The notes: generated by a model from the sequence alone, not told the origin. A DNA stretch of 64,000 nucleotides from Scylla paramamosain (GCF_035594125.1 NC_087172.1:22643430-22707429), one strand, 5' to 3'; positions 38,551 to 49,895 are shown, counted from the stretch's first letter. Made by a program: numbers and translations.

Positions 38551-39725
38551 TATGAGTATGTATCTTGAACCTGAGATATTATGCTTGTCTTATTATCACA
38601 GGGATATTGATCATAGAAAAGAAACACTCATCTTTTGTACTTACATTTTTTTTTTTTTTTGTGAATGTGAAAGAAAATGCCCTGACAGAATTAATTTATC
38701 TTTTTAAGGAACATAAGGAAAAAAGTTATATTTGCAATTGTCATGTTTGGGTTAACTATAATTAGCCTTAGTTTGTGTTGGCTACACACACTGGATCATG
38801 TGTGTTGCTGCTGTGATTATTAATGAGTGTAATTTCCAGAAATGTGATTTCAGTACTCTCCTAGCAAGTCAGTTAAACACACATGATTTATTCAAAGCAA
38901 AAGACTATTCAGTGTGTTTGAAGACTACTTGATATTGATAATAAAACCCATCTTAATGCTTACTTTCAGGTTTTTTTTCTGATTTTATTTTCAGACAAGG
39001 ATATGTTCACATTGTTGTTGTTGTTGTTGAGAAACTGTTGTTCTTAGTGAGCTATGAAAGCCCTGACCCATTCATAGCTATGAATGTTCCATGGTTCTTA
39101 GTTGCGAATGATTTTGCTTTAAAAAATTACCAGCACTAAGATGTTCATAGCCCACTAAGATAAATCTTAGAAACATCTGGGAATGTGGCTTCTGGCTCCT
39201 CAGGGGTATGTTGTTGTCCGTCATAATAATGAAAGGCTTATGTGTTGTGTAAAAGTAAAATTAAGATAGCAGCCTGTTATTTATGGATAGCAAGCAGGCT
39301 GGAGGGAGGGAGAGTGTGAAGTGTGTGGGTGTCGTGGTGGGGAAGTGTCTCAGTGTGACACGTGAATCACTGCACGAGCTGTCATTGGCTGACTCTTCTC
39401 GTGCTGCTGTGGCGAGGGAGTTATTCTCTCTGGCCCCAGCAACTGATAGCTATCACTCAAGCGTGACAAAAAGGTTCTGTGGATAATTTCACTTGGATGG
39501 ATTTTGACCCTAATGTGGGGTCCATTCTGATGTCTGCACTCTCTCTCGTCATGTTAGGAAGGTTGGGGATGACAATGCAATAAAATAGTAATTTTGACCA
39601 CAAGGGCACTTAGATCACTCTGGCTCTGGGAACCTCATATAATATCTGATGCAATATGATCATAGGATAGTGCAATTAATTTTTTTTTCCCCCTTCCCCC
39701 CTTTTTTCTTTTTTCTTTTTTTTTT
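38551..39725. other. no recognised gene; short (TTG)n
   Basis: Single-copy-looking DNA. A short TTG run lies near 39013-39028 and a T/C-rich tract at 39678-39725 that may include the poly-A side of the next LINE. An open stretch of 67 codons at 39283-39486 (MDSKQAGGRESVKCVGVVVG...) has a plausible composition but no recognisable domain, so it is not called as a gene. Confidence 0.4.
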
Positions 39726-41300
39726 ACCTAGGAGGGACACTGGCCATGGGCAACAAAAATCCAATAAAAAAAAAGCCCACTGTGATGCTAGTTCCAGAAA
39801 AGGGTCCAAACCGGTAGTCAAAAATTAAAGGATAAGTGTCTTGAAACCTCCTCCCTCTTGAAGGAATTCAAGTCATAAGAAGGTGGAAATACAGAAGCAG
39901 GTAGGAAGTTCCAGAATTTACCAGAGAAAGGGATGAATGATTGAGAATACCAGTTAACTCTTGCATTAGAGAGGTGGACAGAATAGGGGTGAGAGAATGA
40001 AGAAAGTCTTATGCAGCAAGGCTGCAGGAGGAGGAGAGGCATGCAGTTAGCAAGATCAGAAGAGCAGCTAGCTTGAAAACTGCAGTAGAAGATAGCTAGA
40101 GATGCAATATTGCAGCGATGAACAGAGGCTGAAGACAGTCAGCTGGAAGAGAGGAGTTGATGAGACGAAAAGCTTTTGATTCCACCCTGTCTAGAAGAGC
40201 AGTAATAGTAGAACCTCCCAGACGTGTGAAGCATACTCCATACATGCACGGATAAGGCCCTTGTACAGAGTTAGCAGTGTGGGGGTGGGTGAGAAAAACT
40301 GGCAGAGATGTCTCAGAACACCTAACTTCATAGAAGCTGTTTTTAGCTAGAGATGAGATGTGAAGTTTCCAGTTCAGATTATAAGTAAAGGACAGACCGA
40401 GGATGTTCAGTGTAGAAGAGGGACAGTTGAGTGTCACTGAAGAAGAGGGGATAGTTGTCTGGAAGGTTGTGTCGAGTTGATGGATGGAGGAATTGAGTTT
40501 TGAGACAACAAACAATACCAAGTTTGCTCTGCCCCAATCAGAAATTTTAGAAAGATCAGAACTCAGGTGTTCTGTGGCTTCCCTGCGTGAAATGTTTACT
40601 TCTTGAAGGGTTGGATGTCTATAAAAAGATGTGGAGAAGTGCTGGATGGTATCATCAGTGTAGGAGTGGATAGGACAAGAAGTTTGGTTTAGAAGGTCAT
40701 TGATGAATAATAAGAAGAGAGTGGGTGCCAGGACAGAATCCTGAGGAACACCACTGTTAATAGATTTAGGAAAAAACAGTGACCATCTACCACAGCAGCA
40801 ACAGAATGGTCAGAAAGGAAACTTGAGATGAAGTTACAGAGAGAAGGACACAAGCCATAGGAAGGTAGTTTGGAAATCAAAGCTTTGTGCCACACTCTAT
40901 CAAAAGCTTTTGATATATCCAAGGCAACAGCAAAAGGTTCACCAAAATCTCTAAAAGAGATGACTGAGACTCAGTAAGGAAACCCAGAAGATCACCAGTA
41001 GAGCGGCCTTGACAGAACCCATACGGTGATCAGATAGAAGGTTGTGAAGTGACAGATGTTTAAGAATCTTCCTCTTGAGGAAGATTGATTCAAAAACTTT
41101 AGATAGGCAGGAAATTAAAGCAATAGGATGGTAGTTTGAGGGATTAGAACAGTCTTCCTTTTTAGGAACAGGCTGAATGTAGGCAAACTTCCAGCAAGAA
41201 GGAAAGGTAGATGTTGACAGAGTTGAAAGAGTTTGACTAGGCAAGGTGCAAGCATGGAGGCACAGTTTTGGAGAACAATAGGAGGGATCCCATCAGGCAA
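39726..41300 (-). mobile_element. jockey-like LINE, copy 2, 5'-truncated, minus strand
   Basis: Same family as 13.94-16.16 kb. The 3' end on the minus strand (left edge) follows a T-rich tract, with AGGAGGGACACTGGCCATGGG matching AGGAAGGATACTGGCCAAGGG in copy 1. It is truncated at the RT entry (PDGIPPIVLQNCASMLAPCL) near 41300, so it is shorter than copy 1. Confidence 0.85.
39818..41300 (-). pseudogene. LINE reverse transcriptase, copy 2, multiply frameshifted
   Basis: RT blocks in order on the minus strand: 41115-41300 PDGIPPIVLQNCASML; 40951-41244 FAYIQPVPKKEDCSNPSNYH; 40689-40922 DISKAFDRVWHKALISKLPS; 40096-40521 [20 protein letters not shown]; 39818-40042 VNWYSQSFIPFSGKFWN with the usual C-terminus. 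The catalytic YADD region near 40655 reads TDD (CATCAGTGTAGG on the plus strand), so the second catalytic motif is altered. At least four frame changes make it inactive. Confidence 0.8.
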
Positions 41301-41484
41301 CCTTTCAAATCAATAATTAATTAGAAAGTTATTATAATATCTGTACCACTATTTCTTACCATAGATAGTATACATTTAGTTCAGATAATACTCCATTCTT
41401 GGCATCACACTTATTGAAACATCACACAACATCTCTATAATGGTCAGAAACAAGTCCATGTAGCCATGCACGGTGTGCACTGTG
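41301..41484. other. unassigned spacer
   Basis: AT-rich sequence between two minus-strand LINE fragments; nothing recognised. Confidence 0.4.
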
Positions 41485-42758
41485 TTGTGTATTTACCTAG
41501 GTGTAATATACAGGGCCCGAGCTACACTCAAGTGGTCCCATCTCCATACCTATACATGTCTAATTTTTCCTTTAGTTTGTGTACACTTGTTGCCAAAACT
41601 ATACATATCTTCTTTTAGTCCATTCCAAACTTCAGTGTGTCTTTGTGGAAAACTATTCTTTGTGTTGTTCAGACATCTTCTTTTCCCTACTTATGTGAGT
41701 GTCCCATTCTACTGTCATGACTGCTTGTCTCTTTTAGTAATGGTTTTGTCATTACCAACTTCCATTTTGTTTGCCAACTTGTAGATAGTTATCAAATCTC
41801 TTTCTCTCCTTTGTTCCAGTATTGGTAAGTATATTTTTTCTAATCTTTCTTCATAGCTTAATTCCTCAAATTCTGCCACCATTTTTGTTCCTATTGTTTG
41901 TATTCTTCCTAGCTTGTTTACATGCTTCTTACATAGAGACTACACAACTGCTGCATATTCCAATCTAGGTCTTATTATCATAGGGATTATTTTTCTCAAT
42001 CTACTTTTGTTCATGAGGTGAGAAGCTGTACTATGTTTCATAGTAATCTGTAAATGTTCCTCATATTCTACCTATATGCTTCTCTGGTTGGAAGTTATCT
42101 GGCTTTACTACTCCTAGATCCTTTTCTTCCTGGATCCTTTTAATATATTTGTTTTCTACCTTGTATGTCCAATGTGGTCTTCTATTCACTTCTGCACATC
42201 TCCATCATATGACATTTGCTTACATCGAATTTAACTTCCCATTTTTTGCTCCATTCACAAATTTTATTGGTCATTTTGTAGATATTCACAGTCTTTGCAA
42301 CTTTTTATTTCTTTCTGTAATTTAGCATTATCTGCAAATAGGCTGTTGTAGCTATCAATTTTTTCAAGAATATCATTTATATAAACAATGAACAATACCA
42401 TATTGGTGATAGTACTGACCCTTGTGGCACACCACTCTTTACTGTTTTCCAAACCAACTTTTCATCATTAGCTACTGTTCTCATTTCTCATCATTTTAAG
42501 TAATTTTCCATCCACTTTATACTTGTCCCATGTAGTCTCTTAATATTTTCAAGTTTCCACATAAGTCTTTCATGGGGGAACCTTGTCAAAAGCTTTTTAT
42601 CAGATCTAGTTATATACAGTCCACAAATGCTTCTCTTTCCTACATGATGTCATCACTCTTGAGCTGAAGCTTAATAGATTTGTTACACATGATTTTCTTT
42701 TCCTGGAGCCATATTGTTTGTCTGTTATTATTCCTTCTTTTATAAGAATTCTGCTGCC

Positions 42759-42760
<2 letters not shown>
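41485..42760 (-). mobile_element. LINE fragment (third family, CR1-like), minus strand
   Basis: Minus-strand 3' end with GGTGATGGGACCACTTGAG-like sequence after TAYRYG codons, then CACCTAGGTAAATACAC. RT pieces extend to the TG microsatellite at 42761. It is 5'-truncated inside the RT fingers. Confidence 0.7.
41540..42720 (-). pseudogene. LINE reverse transcriptase fragment, decayed
   Basis: On the minus strand: KEGIITDKQYGSRKRKSCVTN and LLSFSSRV (42606-42750), KAFDKVP near 42590, then at 42264-42452 LFIVYINDILEKIDSYNSLF with ADNAKLQKEIKSCKDC. The catalytic box is FADN instead of FADD. Further down are remnants of the thumb and the C-terminal block ending near 41540 (an LW-N-L, then a YRYGDGT motif). 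All pieces are in different frames. It is a dead copy of a family distinct from the other two LINE families here. Confidence 0.7.

Positions 42761-42818
<58 letters not shown>
42761..42818. repeat. (TG)n microsatellite
   Basis: About 29 TG units, followed by GGGGAGGGGG. Confidence 0.95.
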
Positions 42819-42821
<3 letters not shown>

Positions 42822-43809
42822 GAGGGGGACAGAATTTGATGACACTGACATTACAGTGTCCCTTCATAATGTGCAATTAGTGATTGGGTGCCAATTATAC
42901 CAGAGACACTCTTCAGTGAATTCTTTCACTCATAATACCCCATAATCAATGATCTAGTGCCTCTAAATATTACAGTAATAAAATTATTTTGTAATCACCT
43001 TTCAACAAGCATTACCTACTCAGCTAGACTACCAGTATGCAGAAACTTCTGCTAGCCCCTAAGCAACGGGTTTTTTGTGCAGAAACCTCTTCTTGTAATG
43101 AGTTTTTAGAGAAAAATAACTCTTATTCCTAGTTATATCTCATTTAGTACAGATTCTAGAATAATGAAACTTACAGCATAAGAAGCACCTATCCTTCTCC
43201 ATTCTAGTGGTACTTTTGTCTGACTCATTATTTTAGTTCAACAGGAAGTAAAGGTGTGTTCATTATGCTGGATATAGTACTGGCTACAGCTCACTTGCCC
43301 CACCTGCCCTCACTGCTTTCCCCACATATCAAAAGGAATGTTCTTCCACTGTGACTCCTTGTTTAACAGCACTTAATGGGAGTGGATGAGGTTAGCTTGC
43401 ATTTGCACTTAGCCATTCATTAGGATGAGGGCAGATCACCTCCTTCCATGATACTTGCCTTGTATAGAATACCAGATGGCAAGTCACTAAAAGTGGTAGG
43501 GAGCAGCTTTGTAAATGTTGCTAAGTAATGTTCAAAATATCTCTCTCCCACTTTCATTTTGATTTAAGGATTGAAAATCATGAGGCACATACATTCATTA
43601 CCCATCAGAGCCCTGAAATGCACACCACTGTGTTGCTTGTTGCTCAGGGGGTTAAAATTATTGATACCTGTGAGATGTTATTCTAAAAACTGGAAAAATA
43701 AATAACAGGCAGCTCTAAATAAATTATATACTGTCGACAAATAACAACAGTAGCTTATGTAAAAAGGAACATAAATGCTTGGTACACATTTTTAGACCTC
43801 AGCTAGGAT
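42819..43809. other. no recognised feature
   Basis: Single-copy-looking sequence with stops in all frames. No repeat, ORF or RNA feature was recognised. Confidence 0.45.
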
Positions 43810-43945
43810 GTGAAAACATGAGCTAAAGCTAAACTAGATGTGATGTACTTTATGATTATGTCAGCTAAAGGCTTGTCCTTTAAGCTTGTCAGATCTGGTT
43901 TCAATCCCTGGTCACATCCACTTCCCATGTTTATACATTTTTTTT
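43810..43945 (+). mobile_element. tRNA-derived SINE candidate, copy 1
   Basis: ATGTCAGCTAAAGGC (43857-43871) resembles an A box and GGTTTCAATCCC (43897-43908) a B box, about 40 bp apart as in tRNA promoters. A related sequence is at 44.30-44.42 kb (shared AGCTAAAGCTA / AGCCAAAGCTA, the A/B-box spacing and TCACATC after the B box). A T-rich tail follows. Confidence 0.45.
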
Positions 43946-44294
43946 TTCATAATTTTTAATTTTGTAATAGGAAATGTATTTCTTTGTTTAACTATGACAT
44001 TGGCAACATGGTGGTGGGATGGTCTTAAAAGATTTCATATAGGGGAAAGAATAAAGCCTAGTATGAACTTATGATGGCATTGTTTTGTTGCGTCAAACAG
44101 GAAATGAGTGTCCCACCCAAAAAAGGGAGAAAACATGAATGGAGCAGGGGCTTCCTAGTGAATACTCTGGTAAACCTTGCAAGACCAGAACCACACTTCC
44201 CAGACACACACTTTGGATTGTTTGGATACTTATTGTACCACATTAAATTAATGAAACATCAGAAATTAACCTAGAAGGAAGAGCCATGTAATGC

Positions 44295-44425
44295 AGTGAT
44301 AGGACACAAATATGAGCCAAAGCTAGATTAGCTGTGAGGTACCTCATGGTCCAGTTAGTTAAGGCTTGGTATTCTGGTATGTTCATTCCTGGTTCAGTCC
44401 CTGATCACATCTACCTCCCTTTTTT
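44295..44425 (+). mobile_element. tRNA-derived SINE candidate, copy 2
   Basis: GGTCCAGTTAGTTAAGG (44349-44365) is a good tRNA-like A box and GGTTCAGTCCC (44391-44401) a good B box. It is better preserved than copy 1. It is followed by TCACATCTACCTCCC and a T-rich stretch that abuts the 3' end of LINE copy 3. Confidence 0.5.
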
Positions 44426-44579
44426 TTCTTTTTTTCCCCTTCATGTAGGAGTGGCACAGGCCAAGGGAAACAAAAATTCCAGCAAAAAAAAAAAAAAAAA
44501 CAGCCACTGAGGTGCCAGTCCCCAAACAGTCAAAAATGTTAGTCAAAAATACAAGTTAAGTGTCTTGAAACCTCACTCT

Positions 44580-46260
44580 TGAAAGAGTTCAAGTCATAGG
44601 AAGGTGGAAATACAGAGGCAGGCAGGGAGTTCCAAGGTTTACTAGAGAAAGGGATGAATGATTGAGAATACTGGTTAACTTGCATTAGAGAAGTGGACAG
44701 AATAGGGATGAGAGAAAAAAGAAAGTCTTATGCAGCAAAACCAAGGGAGGAGGGGAGGCATGCACTTCACAAGATAAGAAGAGCAGTTGGCATGAAAATA
44801 GCAGTAGAAGATAGCAAGAGATGCAACATTGCAGCAATGAGAATGAGGCTGAAGACGGTCAGTTAGAGGAAAGGAGTTGATGAGATGGAAAACTTTTGAT
44901 TACACCCTATCTAAAAGATAGCATACTACATACATGGACGGATAAGGAGGGGTGGGGGTGAGAAAAACTGGTGAAGAAGACTGATGCCTAACTTCACAGA
45001 AACTGTTTTAGCTAGAGATGAGATGTGAAGTTTCCAGTTTAGATTATGATTAAAGGACAGAGGACAGACTGAGGATGTTCAGTGTAGAGAAAGGGGACGG
45101 TTGAGTGTCACTGAAGAAGAGGGGATAGTTGTCTGGAAGGTTGTGTCGAGTTGATAGACGGAGGAATTGAATTCTTGGGACACTGAACAATACTAAGTTC
45201 ATTCTCCCCCAGTCAGAAATTTTGGAGAGATCAGAAGTCAGGAATTCTGTGGCTTCCTTGTGTGAACTGTTTACTTCCTGAAGGGTTGGACGTCTACAAA
45301 AAGACGCGGAAAAGTGCAGGGTGGTATCATCAGCATAGGAATGGATAGGACAAAAGTTTGGTTTAGGTCATTGATGAATAATAGGAAGAGAGTGGGTGAC
45401 AGGACAAAACCCTGAGGAACACCATTGTCAATAGATTTAGGAGAAGAACAGTGACCATCTACCACAGTACCAATAGAATGGTCAGAAAAGAAACTCGAGA
45501 TCAAGTTACCAAGAGAAGGATAGAGGCTGTAGGAGGGTAATTTGGAAATCAAAGCTTTGTGCCACTCTATCAAAAGCTTTTGATATGTCTAAGGTATCAG
45601 CAAAAGATTCACCAAAATCTCTAAAAGAGGATAATCAAGACTAAGGAAAGCCGGATCACCAGTAGAGTGGCATTGACGGAACCCATACTGTTGATCAGAT
45701 AGAAGGTTGTGAAGTGATAGATGTTTAAGAATCTTCCTGTTGATGCATCAAAAACTTCAGATAAGCAGGAAATTACAGCAACAGGATGGTTATTTGAGGG
45801 ATTAGAACGGTCACGCTTTTTAGGAATAGGCTGAATGTAGGCAAGCTTCCAGCAAGAAGAAAAGATAGATGTTGATAGACAAAGATGAAAGAGTTTGACT
45901 AGGCAAGGTGCAAGCACAGAGGAGCAGTTTTGGAGAACAATAGGAGGGACCCCATCAGGTCCATAAGCCTTCCGAGGGTTTAGGCCAGCAAGGGCATGGA
46001 AAACATCATTGTGAAGAATTTTAATAGGTAGCATGGAGGATGGAGGAGAGGGAGGAACAAGCCCTGAATTGTCCAAGGTAGAGTTTTTAGCAAAGGTTTG
46101 AGCAAAGAGTTCAGCTTTAGAGATAGATATGATAACAGTGGTACTATCTGGTTGAAATAAAGGAGGGAAAGAAGAAGCAAAGTTATTGGAGATGTTTTTG
46201 GCTAGGTGCCAGAGATCACGAGGGGAGTTAGATCTTGAAAGATTTTGACACTCTATTAAT
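44580..46260 (-). pseudogene. LINE reverse transcriptase and linker, copy 3, decayed
   Basis: On the minus strand: 45621-46076 encodes LNPRKAYGPDGVPPIVLQNC and FAYIQP-like LAYIQPIPKKRDRSNPSN. 45271-45573 encodes WHKALISKLPSYSLYPS, VDGHCSSPKSIDNGVPQG and LSPTLFLLFINDLNQT. The YADD equivalent near 45325-45340 reads from CATCAGCATAGG and is preserved in another frame. C-terminal blocks continue to about 44580 but are heavily broken. It is inactive. Confidence 0.8.
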
Positions 46261-46305
46261 GAAGGAGTTTTGGCTAGTTGGAGAACAGACTTGGCATGGT
46301 TCCGG

Positions 46306-46560
46306 ACAGAAATATAAAGTGCAAGAGATTCTAGTAATGGAAGGCTCAGGTACCTTTAGTGAGCTACCTCTCTATCATGAATAGCAGGAGAACAGGCTGT
46401 GTTAAACCAAGGTTTGGAAGGTTTAGGTATGGGCAGAAATATAAAGTGCAAGAGATTCTGGTAATGGAAGGCTCAAGTACCTTTTGTGAGCTACCTCTCT
46501 ATCATGAATAACAGGAGAACAGGCTGTGTTAAACCAAGGTTTGGAAGGTTTAGGTCGAGA
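46306..46560. repeat. 127-bp tandem duplication within LINE copy 3
   Basis: AGAAATATAAAGTGCAAGAG starts at 46308 and again at 46435. The two 127-bp units are near-identical (for example TAATGGAAGGCTCA(G/A)GTACC). The other two copies of this LINE family have a single unit. Confidence 0.85.
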
Positions 46561-46676
46561 AAAAGAGAGGAATGTAGGGCCCGATGCCAGACACTATCAC
46601 CTCCGTTATGCGCTCGGCACACAGTCTCTGGCACAGAAGCAGTAGTCATTCCAAGGAAATTCAGCAAAATACCTCC

Positions 46677-46870
46677 TCAGTTCCCCCCAACTAGCAGAGG
46701 CAAAACACCAGAGGCACCTCTCCTTAGGAGATCCTGAGGATGGATTGGAGCAATAGGACAAGATACAGATATGAGATTGTGATTGGAGGAGCCCAATGGA
46801 GAAGATAGGGTAACAGCATAAGCAGAAGGATTAGAGGTTAGGAAAAGGTCAAGAATATTGGGTGTATCAC
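46677..46870 (-). pseudogene. APE endonuclease C-terminal block of LINE copy 3
   Basis: The minus-strand frame reads [20 protein letters not shown], then [23 protein letters not shown] and the S-(D/N)-H motif are the last conserved blocks of LINE endonucleases; the catalytic Asp of SDH is Asn here. It is separated from the N-terminal blocks by a 438-bp insertion. Confidence 0.75.
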
Positions 46871-47308
46871 TTAAACACTTAAACACTTAAACACTTTATT
46901 ATAGCCTAGGTTTATACATTTCATTATTGGATAGGTATACATTATTGGCCAGCCTATGTATAAGCTTGATGCTTTTCAGGCAAATGAAAAATTTAAAAGT
47001 ACATTACTTAAAGTAAACACAATAGACAACTTAAAATCGAAAAATCTATCATGAAGATAAATAAAAACATAATATGATAAGGTTTATACAGAATAATATA
47101 TATCTATATTGTTATAAAGTTGAGTATGAAGATGGATGGGATGACACATAGGGTTAGGTGATATAAATTGATACATATATGAGACTGAAATCATATAGAT
47201 GTGTTTAAAAATAAAGTACAGGAAAGATGATAAAGTTTTGTAGGGTTAGTTTTGTAAGATCAGGGGGGAAGTAATATAAGGTATGAGTGTAGGAAGTGAC
47301 TGATTAGT
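46871..47308 (-). mobile_element. short AT-rich insertion inside the LINE endonuclease, possible SINE
   Basis: The endonuclease frame ...[15 protein letters not shown]... is interrupted by 438 bp. The left edge is three units of ACTTAAACAC-type sequence (on the minus strand a 3' tail of TTTAAGTG repeats after AATAAAGTG). The right edge is GACTGATTAGTATGC. Flanks share only a few bases (TATC and CATC), so the target duplication is at most about 3-4 bp or has decayed. No ORF. The simple-repeat tail suggests a SINE or a LINE 3' fragment. Confidence 0.5.
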
Positions 47309-47890
47309 ATGCATCTCTAAAACGGTCAAGGATATGAGCAGGGTGTTGCACCAATTGGAGGATAGCAAAGTTGAAGGCTAGTTCACCATGATGATCAGTG
47401 AAGGGAGAGGAAACCCAAAGCTGGTGGTGAACATTGAAGTCTCCAAGAATGGAGGTCTCTGCAAAAGGGAAGTGAGTCAGAATGTGCTCCACTTTGGAGG
47501 TTAAGTAGTCAAAGAATTTCTTATAGTCTGAGGAGTTAGGTGAGAGGTATACAGCACAGATAAATTTAGTTCGAGAGTGACTCTGTAATAGTAGCCAGAT
47601 GGTGAAAAACTCGGAATATTCAAGAGTGTGGGCACAACAGCAGGTTAAGTCATTGCGCACATAAACGCAACATTCAGCTTTGGATTGAAAATGAGAATAA
47701 AGAAAGTAGGAGGGAACGGAAAAGGGGCTATTGTAAGTTGCCTCAGACACCTATGTTTCAGTGAGGAAAAGAAGATAAGGTTTAGTAGAGGAGAGATTGT
47801 GTTCTAGAAATTGAAAACTAGATCTAAGACTGTGAATGTTGCAGAAATTAATGAAGAAAAAGTTGAGGGGGGGGTCTCAAGAGACTTAGG
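47304..47890 (-). pseudogene. APE endonuclease N-terminal blocks of LINE copy 3
   Basis: The minus strand reads INFCNIHSLRSSFQFLEHNL and PYLLFLTETQVS (the N and catalytic E blocks, about 47755-47860). The frame 47304-47750 then gives VYVRNDLTC, FICAVYLSPNSSDYKKFF and SILGDFNVHHQLW (the GDFN block) and ends at HILDRFRD, where the insertion lies. This domain nicks target DNA for target-primed reverse transcription. It is broken by the insertion and by stops near its start. Confidence 0.8.
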
Positions 47891-48019
47891 GTTGATACCA
47901 GAAGACACTAGCCTTGATGAGCATCATCAACAGGACCCATCAAGTAAATTTTAAGTTGGTTTTTACCTAATTATTTTTTATTATTTTATTCATAATACTG
48001 TACATGCATATCATAAATA

Positions 48020-48112
48020 AAGATGAGGTTTACTAGAGGAGAGGTGATGTTGTACAGATAGAAAATTATATCTAAGACAGCAAATGTTACACAATTTAAT
48101 GAAGAAAAGTTA
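48020..48112 (-). pseudogene. second, older fragment of the LINE endonuclease start
   Basis: GATGAGGTTTACTAGAGGAG, then AAATTATATCTAAGACAGC and AATTTAATGAAGAAAAGTT parallel 47779-47868 (ATAAGGTTTAGTAGAGGAG, AACTAGATCTAAGACTGTG, AATTAATGAAGAAAAAGTT). It is a diverged partial duplicate of the first endonuclease block just upstream of copy 3. Confidence 0.6.
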
Positions 48113-48190
48113 TAATATACCAGTAAAATGCCTTGGAAGGCAATTAACGAGCAAAGATGTCAGTAATGCATCAGTGGAAGGGGTATTTCA

Positions 48191-48226
<36 letters not shown>

Positions 48227-48894
48227 CAACTTCAGGCACCCCACACTTGCCTAATATTCAAATCACTCTAGCTCAAAACTCTGCAAGAGCCCAGTGGTTG
48301 TGCTATATACCACTTGATAGGAAATTTCATTTTGTGTTCAGTGGTATCTATCCGCTCTCATTGAGGCAAAAGAAAATTGGTGAAAATTGCAGAAAACTGA
48401 TGGTCACTTTACAAAAAGTTTTGTATTGTATTTTGCATATGCACAGTAGTATTGCAAATTTCATATGATTTTTCATTATAACTTGTATTACTCTTATTAC
48501 CAACAAAAATTTGAGCTTGATCAGTTAATTACTTAAAAAGTTGTAATTTTGACTTTGTGCATGTACAGTGCTACTTCAAAGTTGACGTAAGGAATTTTAT
48601 TAAAATTATAACATGACACCTCTTAAGTTTCATTAAAACTGGTTGAGTAGTTTTTGAGAAATCCCATTTCTGACACCCTTCTACTTTTAGTAAGTTAACT
48701 TCACCCAATAGAAGAGATGAAAGCTATATCATATAAAATTGATAGAGGTGTGCTATCATATGATGCTAATTTTGTTACGATCAGCCACATAGTTCTGGAG
48801 ATATTAGCGATTGAATAGGGTTATGGTCAGACTGAGCCAGGCCCCTCAAAACGAAACAACAACCTCCATAGTAAACTTTGTTTTGCTCATAATT
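48113..48894. other. no recognised gene; (GA)n near 48196-48225
   Basis: A GA microsatellite of about 30 bp, then single-copy-looking sequence with stops in all frames. Confidence 0.5.
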
Positions 48895-49420
48895 AATTTC
48901 TCACTCTTTCATAAAAGAGAACATAGGTATCCATTTAATCATGATGAGTTTCCCTTCAATACAGGGACTGTAATATATATACCTCCCATATTTATAATAT
49001 ATGAATTTCTCACTCTTTCATAAAAGAGAACATAGTTATCCATTCAATCATGATGATTTCCCCTTCAATACAGGGACTGTAATATATATACCTCCCATAT
49101 TTATAATATATGAATTTCTCACTCTTTCATAAAAGAGAACATAGTTATCCATTCAATCATGATGATTTCCCCTTCAATACAGGGACTGTAATATATATAC
49201 CTCCCATATTTATAATATATGAATTTCTCACTCTTTCATAAAAGAGAACATAGTTATCCATTCAATCATGATGAGTTCCCCTTCAATACAGGGACTGTAA
49301 TATATATACCTCCCATATTTATAATATATTAATTTCTCACTCTTTCATAAAGGAGAACATAGAGTTCTTTGTTTAATCATGATTAGTTCCTTTTCATTAC
49401 ATGGACTGTACTAAATACAT
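48895..49420. repeat. 109-bp tandem minisatellite, about 4.8 copies
   Basis: AATTTCTCACTCTTTCATAA starts at 48895, 49004, 49113, 49222 and 49331, exactly 109 bp apart. Units 2-4 are nearly identical; the first and last are more diverged. Each contains ATCATGAT and CTTCAATACAGGGACTGTAA. Confidence 0.95.
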
Positions 49421-49572
49421 ATTTTTCTTAAGCTACGTTTTTAGAATACTTTTGGCTTAAGTTGAGAACTTGACTGCCCTGATTTGAGGAATGGTGAAGT
49501 GGAGCCACCAGGCACAATATCTACCAATTCACAAAACAGAGCAATGACTAAATTTTGACTTCTCTATTTCCT
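49421..49572. other. unassigned spacer
   Basis: Between the minisatellite and the inverted-duplication arm. Nothing recognised. Confidence 0.4.
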
Positions 49573-49895
49573 TAGTTTGGTGGCATTCCTACTTCCTTGA
49601 TGCCATTTTCCTATCATTCTATGCCAATAGAATGGAATACATCTACAACAAATAAGAGATAGCATATATCAGCGTTCCCTCACATATTCATGGTTTTGCA
49701 TATTTGCAGAGTTTTCCCTAACCTAACCTAACTAATGGGGAGTTTTTAGAGTTGCCAGGTGTCACCACCAGCTCAGTCTTTCAGCCCAAAGAGCCCAAAT
49801 TATTCTTTCAGTTATAAATTACAGTAACCCAAGATATAACGAACACATATGGCGGGAGAGTGGGTCACTTGAGATGAAAATTTGCTATATATGTG

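Larger units (their letters stand above)
44440..47935 (-). mobile_element. jockey-like LINE, copy 3, longest copy with endonuclease, minus strand
   Basis: Same family as the copies at 14 and 40 kb and the only one that keeps the endonuclease part. From the 3' end (left): 3' UTR, RT (44.58-46.1 kb), linker (46.1-46.65 kb), the endonuclease C-terminal block (46.68-46.87 kb), a foreign insertion (46871-47308), and the endonuclease N-terminal blocks (47.31-47.9 kb). The copy carries a 127-bp internal tandem duplication and many frameshifts. Confidence 0.85.

Noticed and set aside
39283..39486. 67-codon ORF starting MDSKQAGG
   Set aside because: The composition is plausible but there is no domain, splice evidence or homologue that I can recognise; insufficient to call a gene.
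42606..42876. ORFs with (TH)n runs
   Set aside because: They come from the TG/CA microsatellite at the edge of a LINE fragment. Only the RT-like part outside the run is meaningful and is annotated as LINE.
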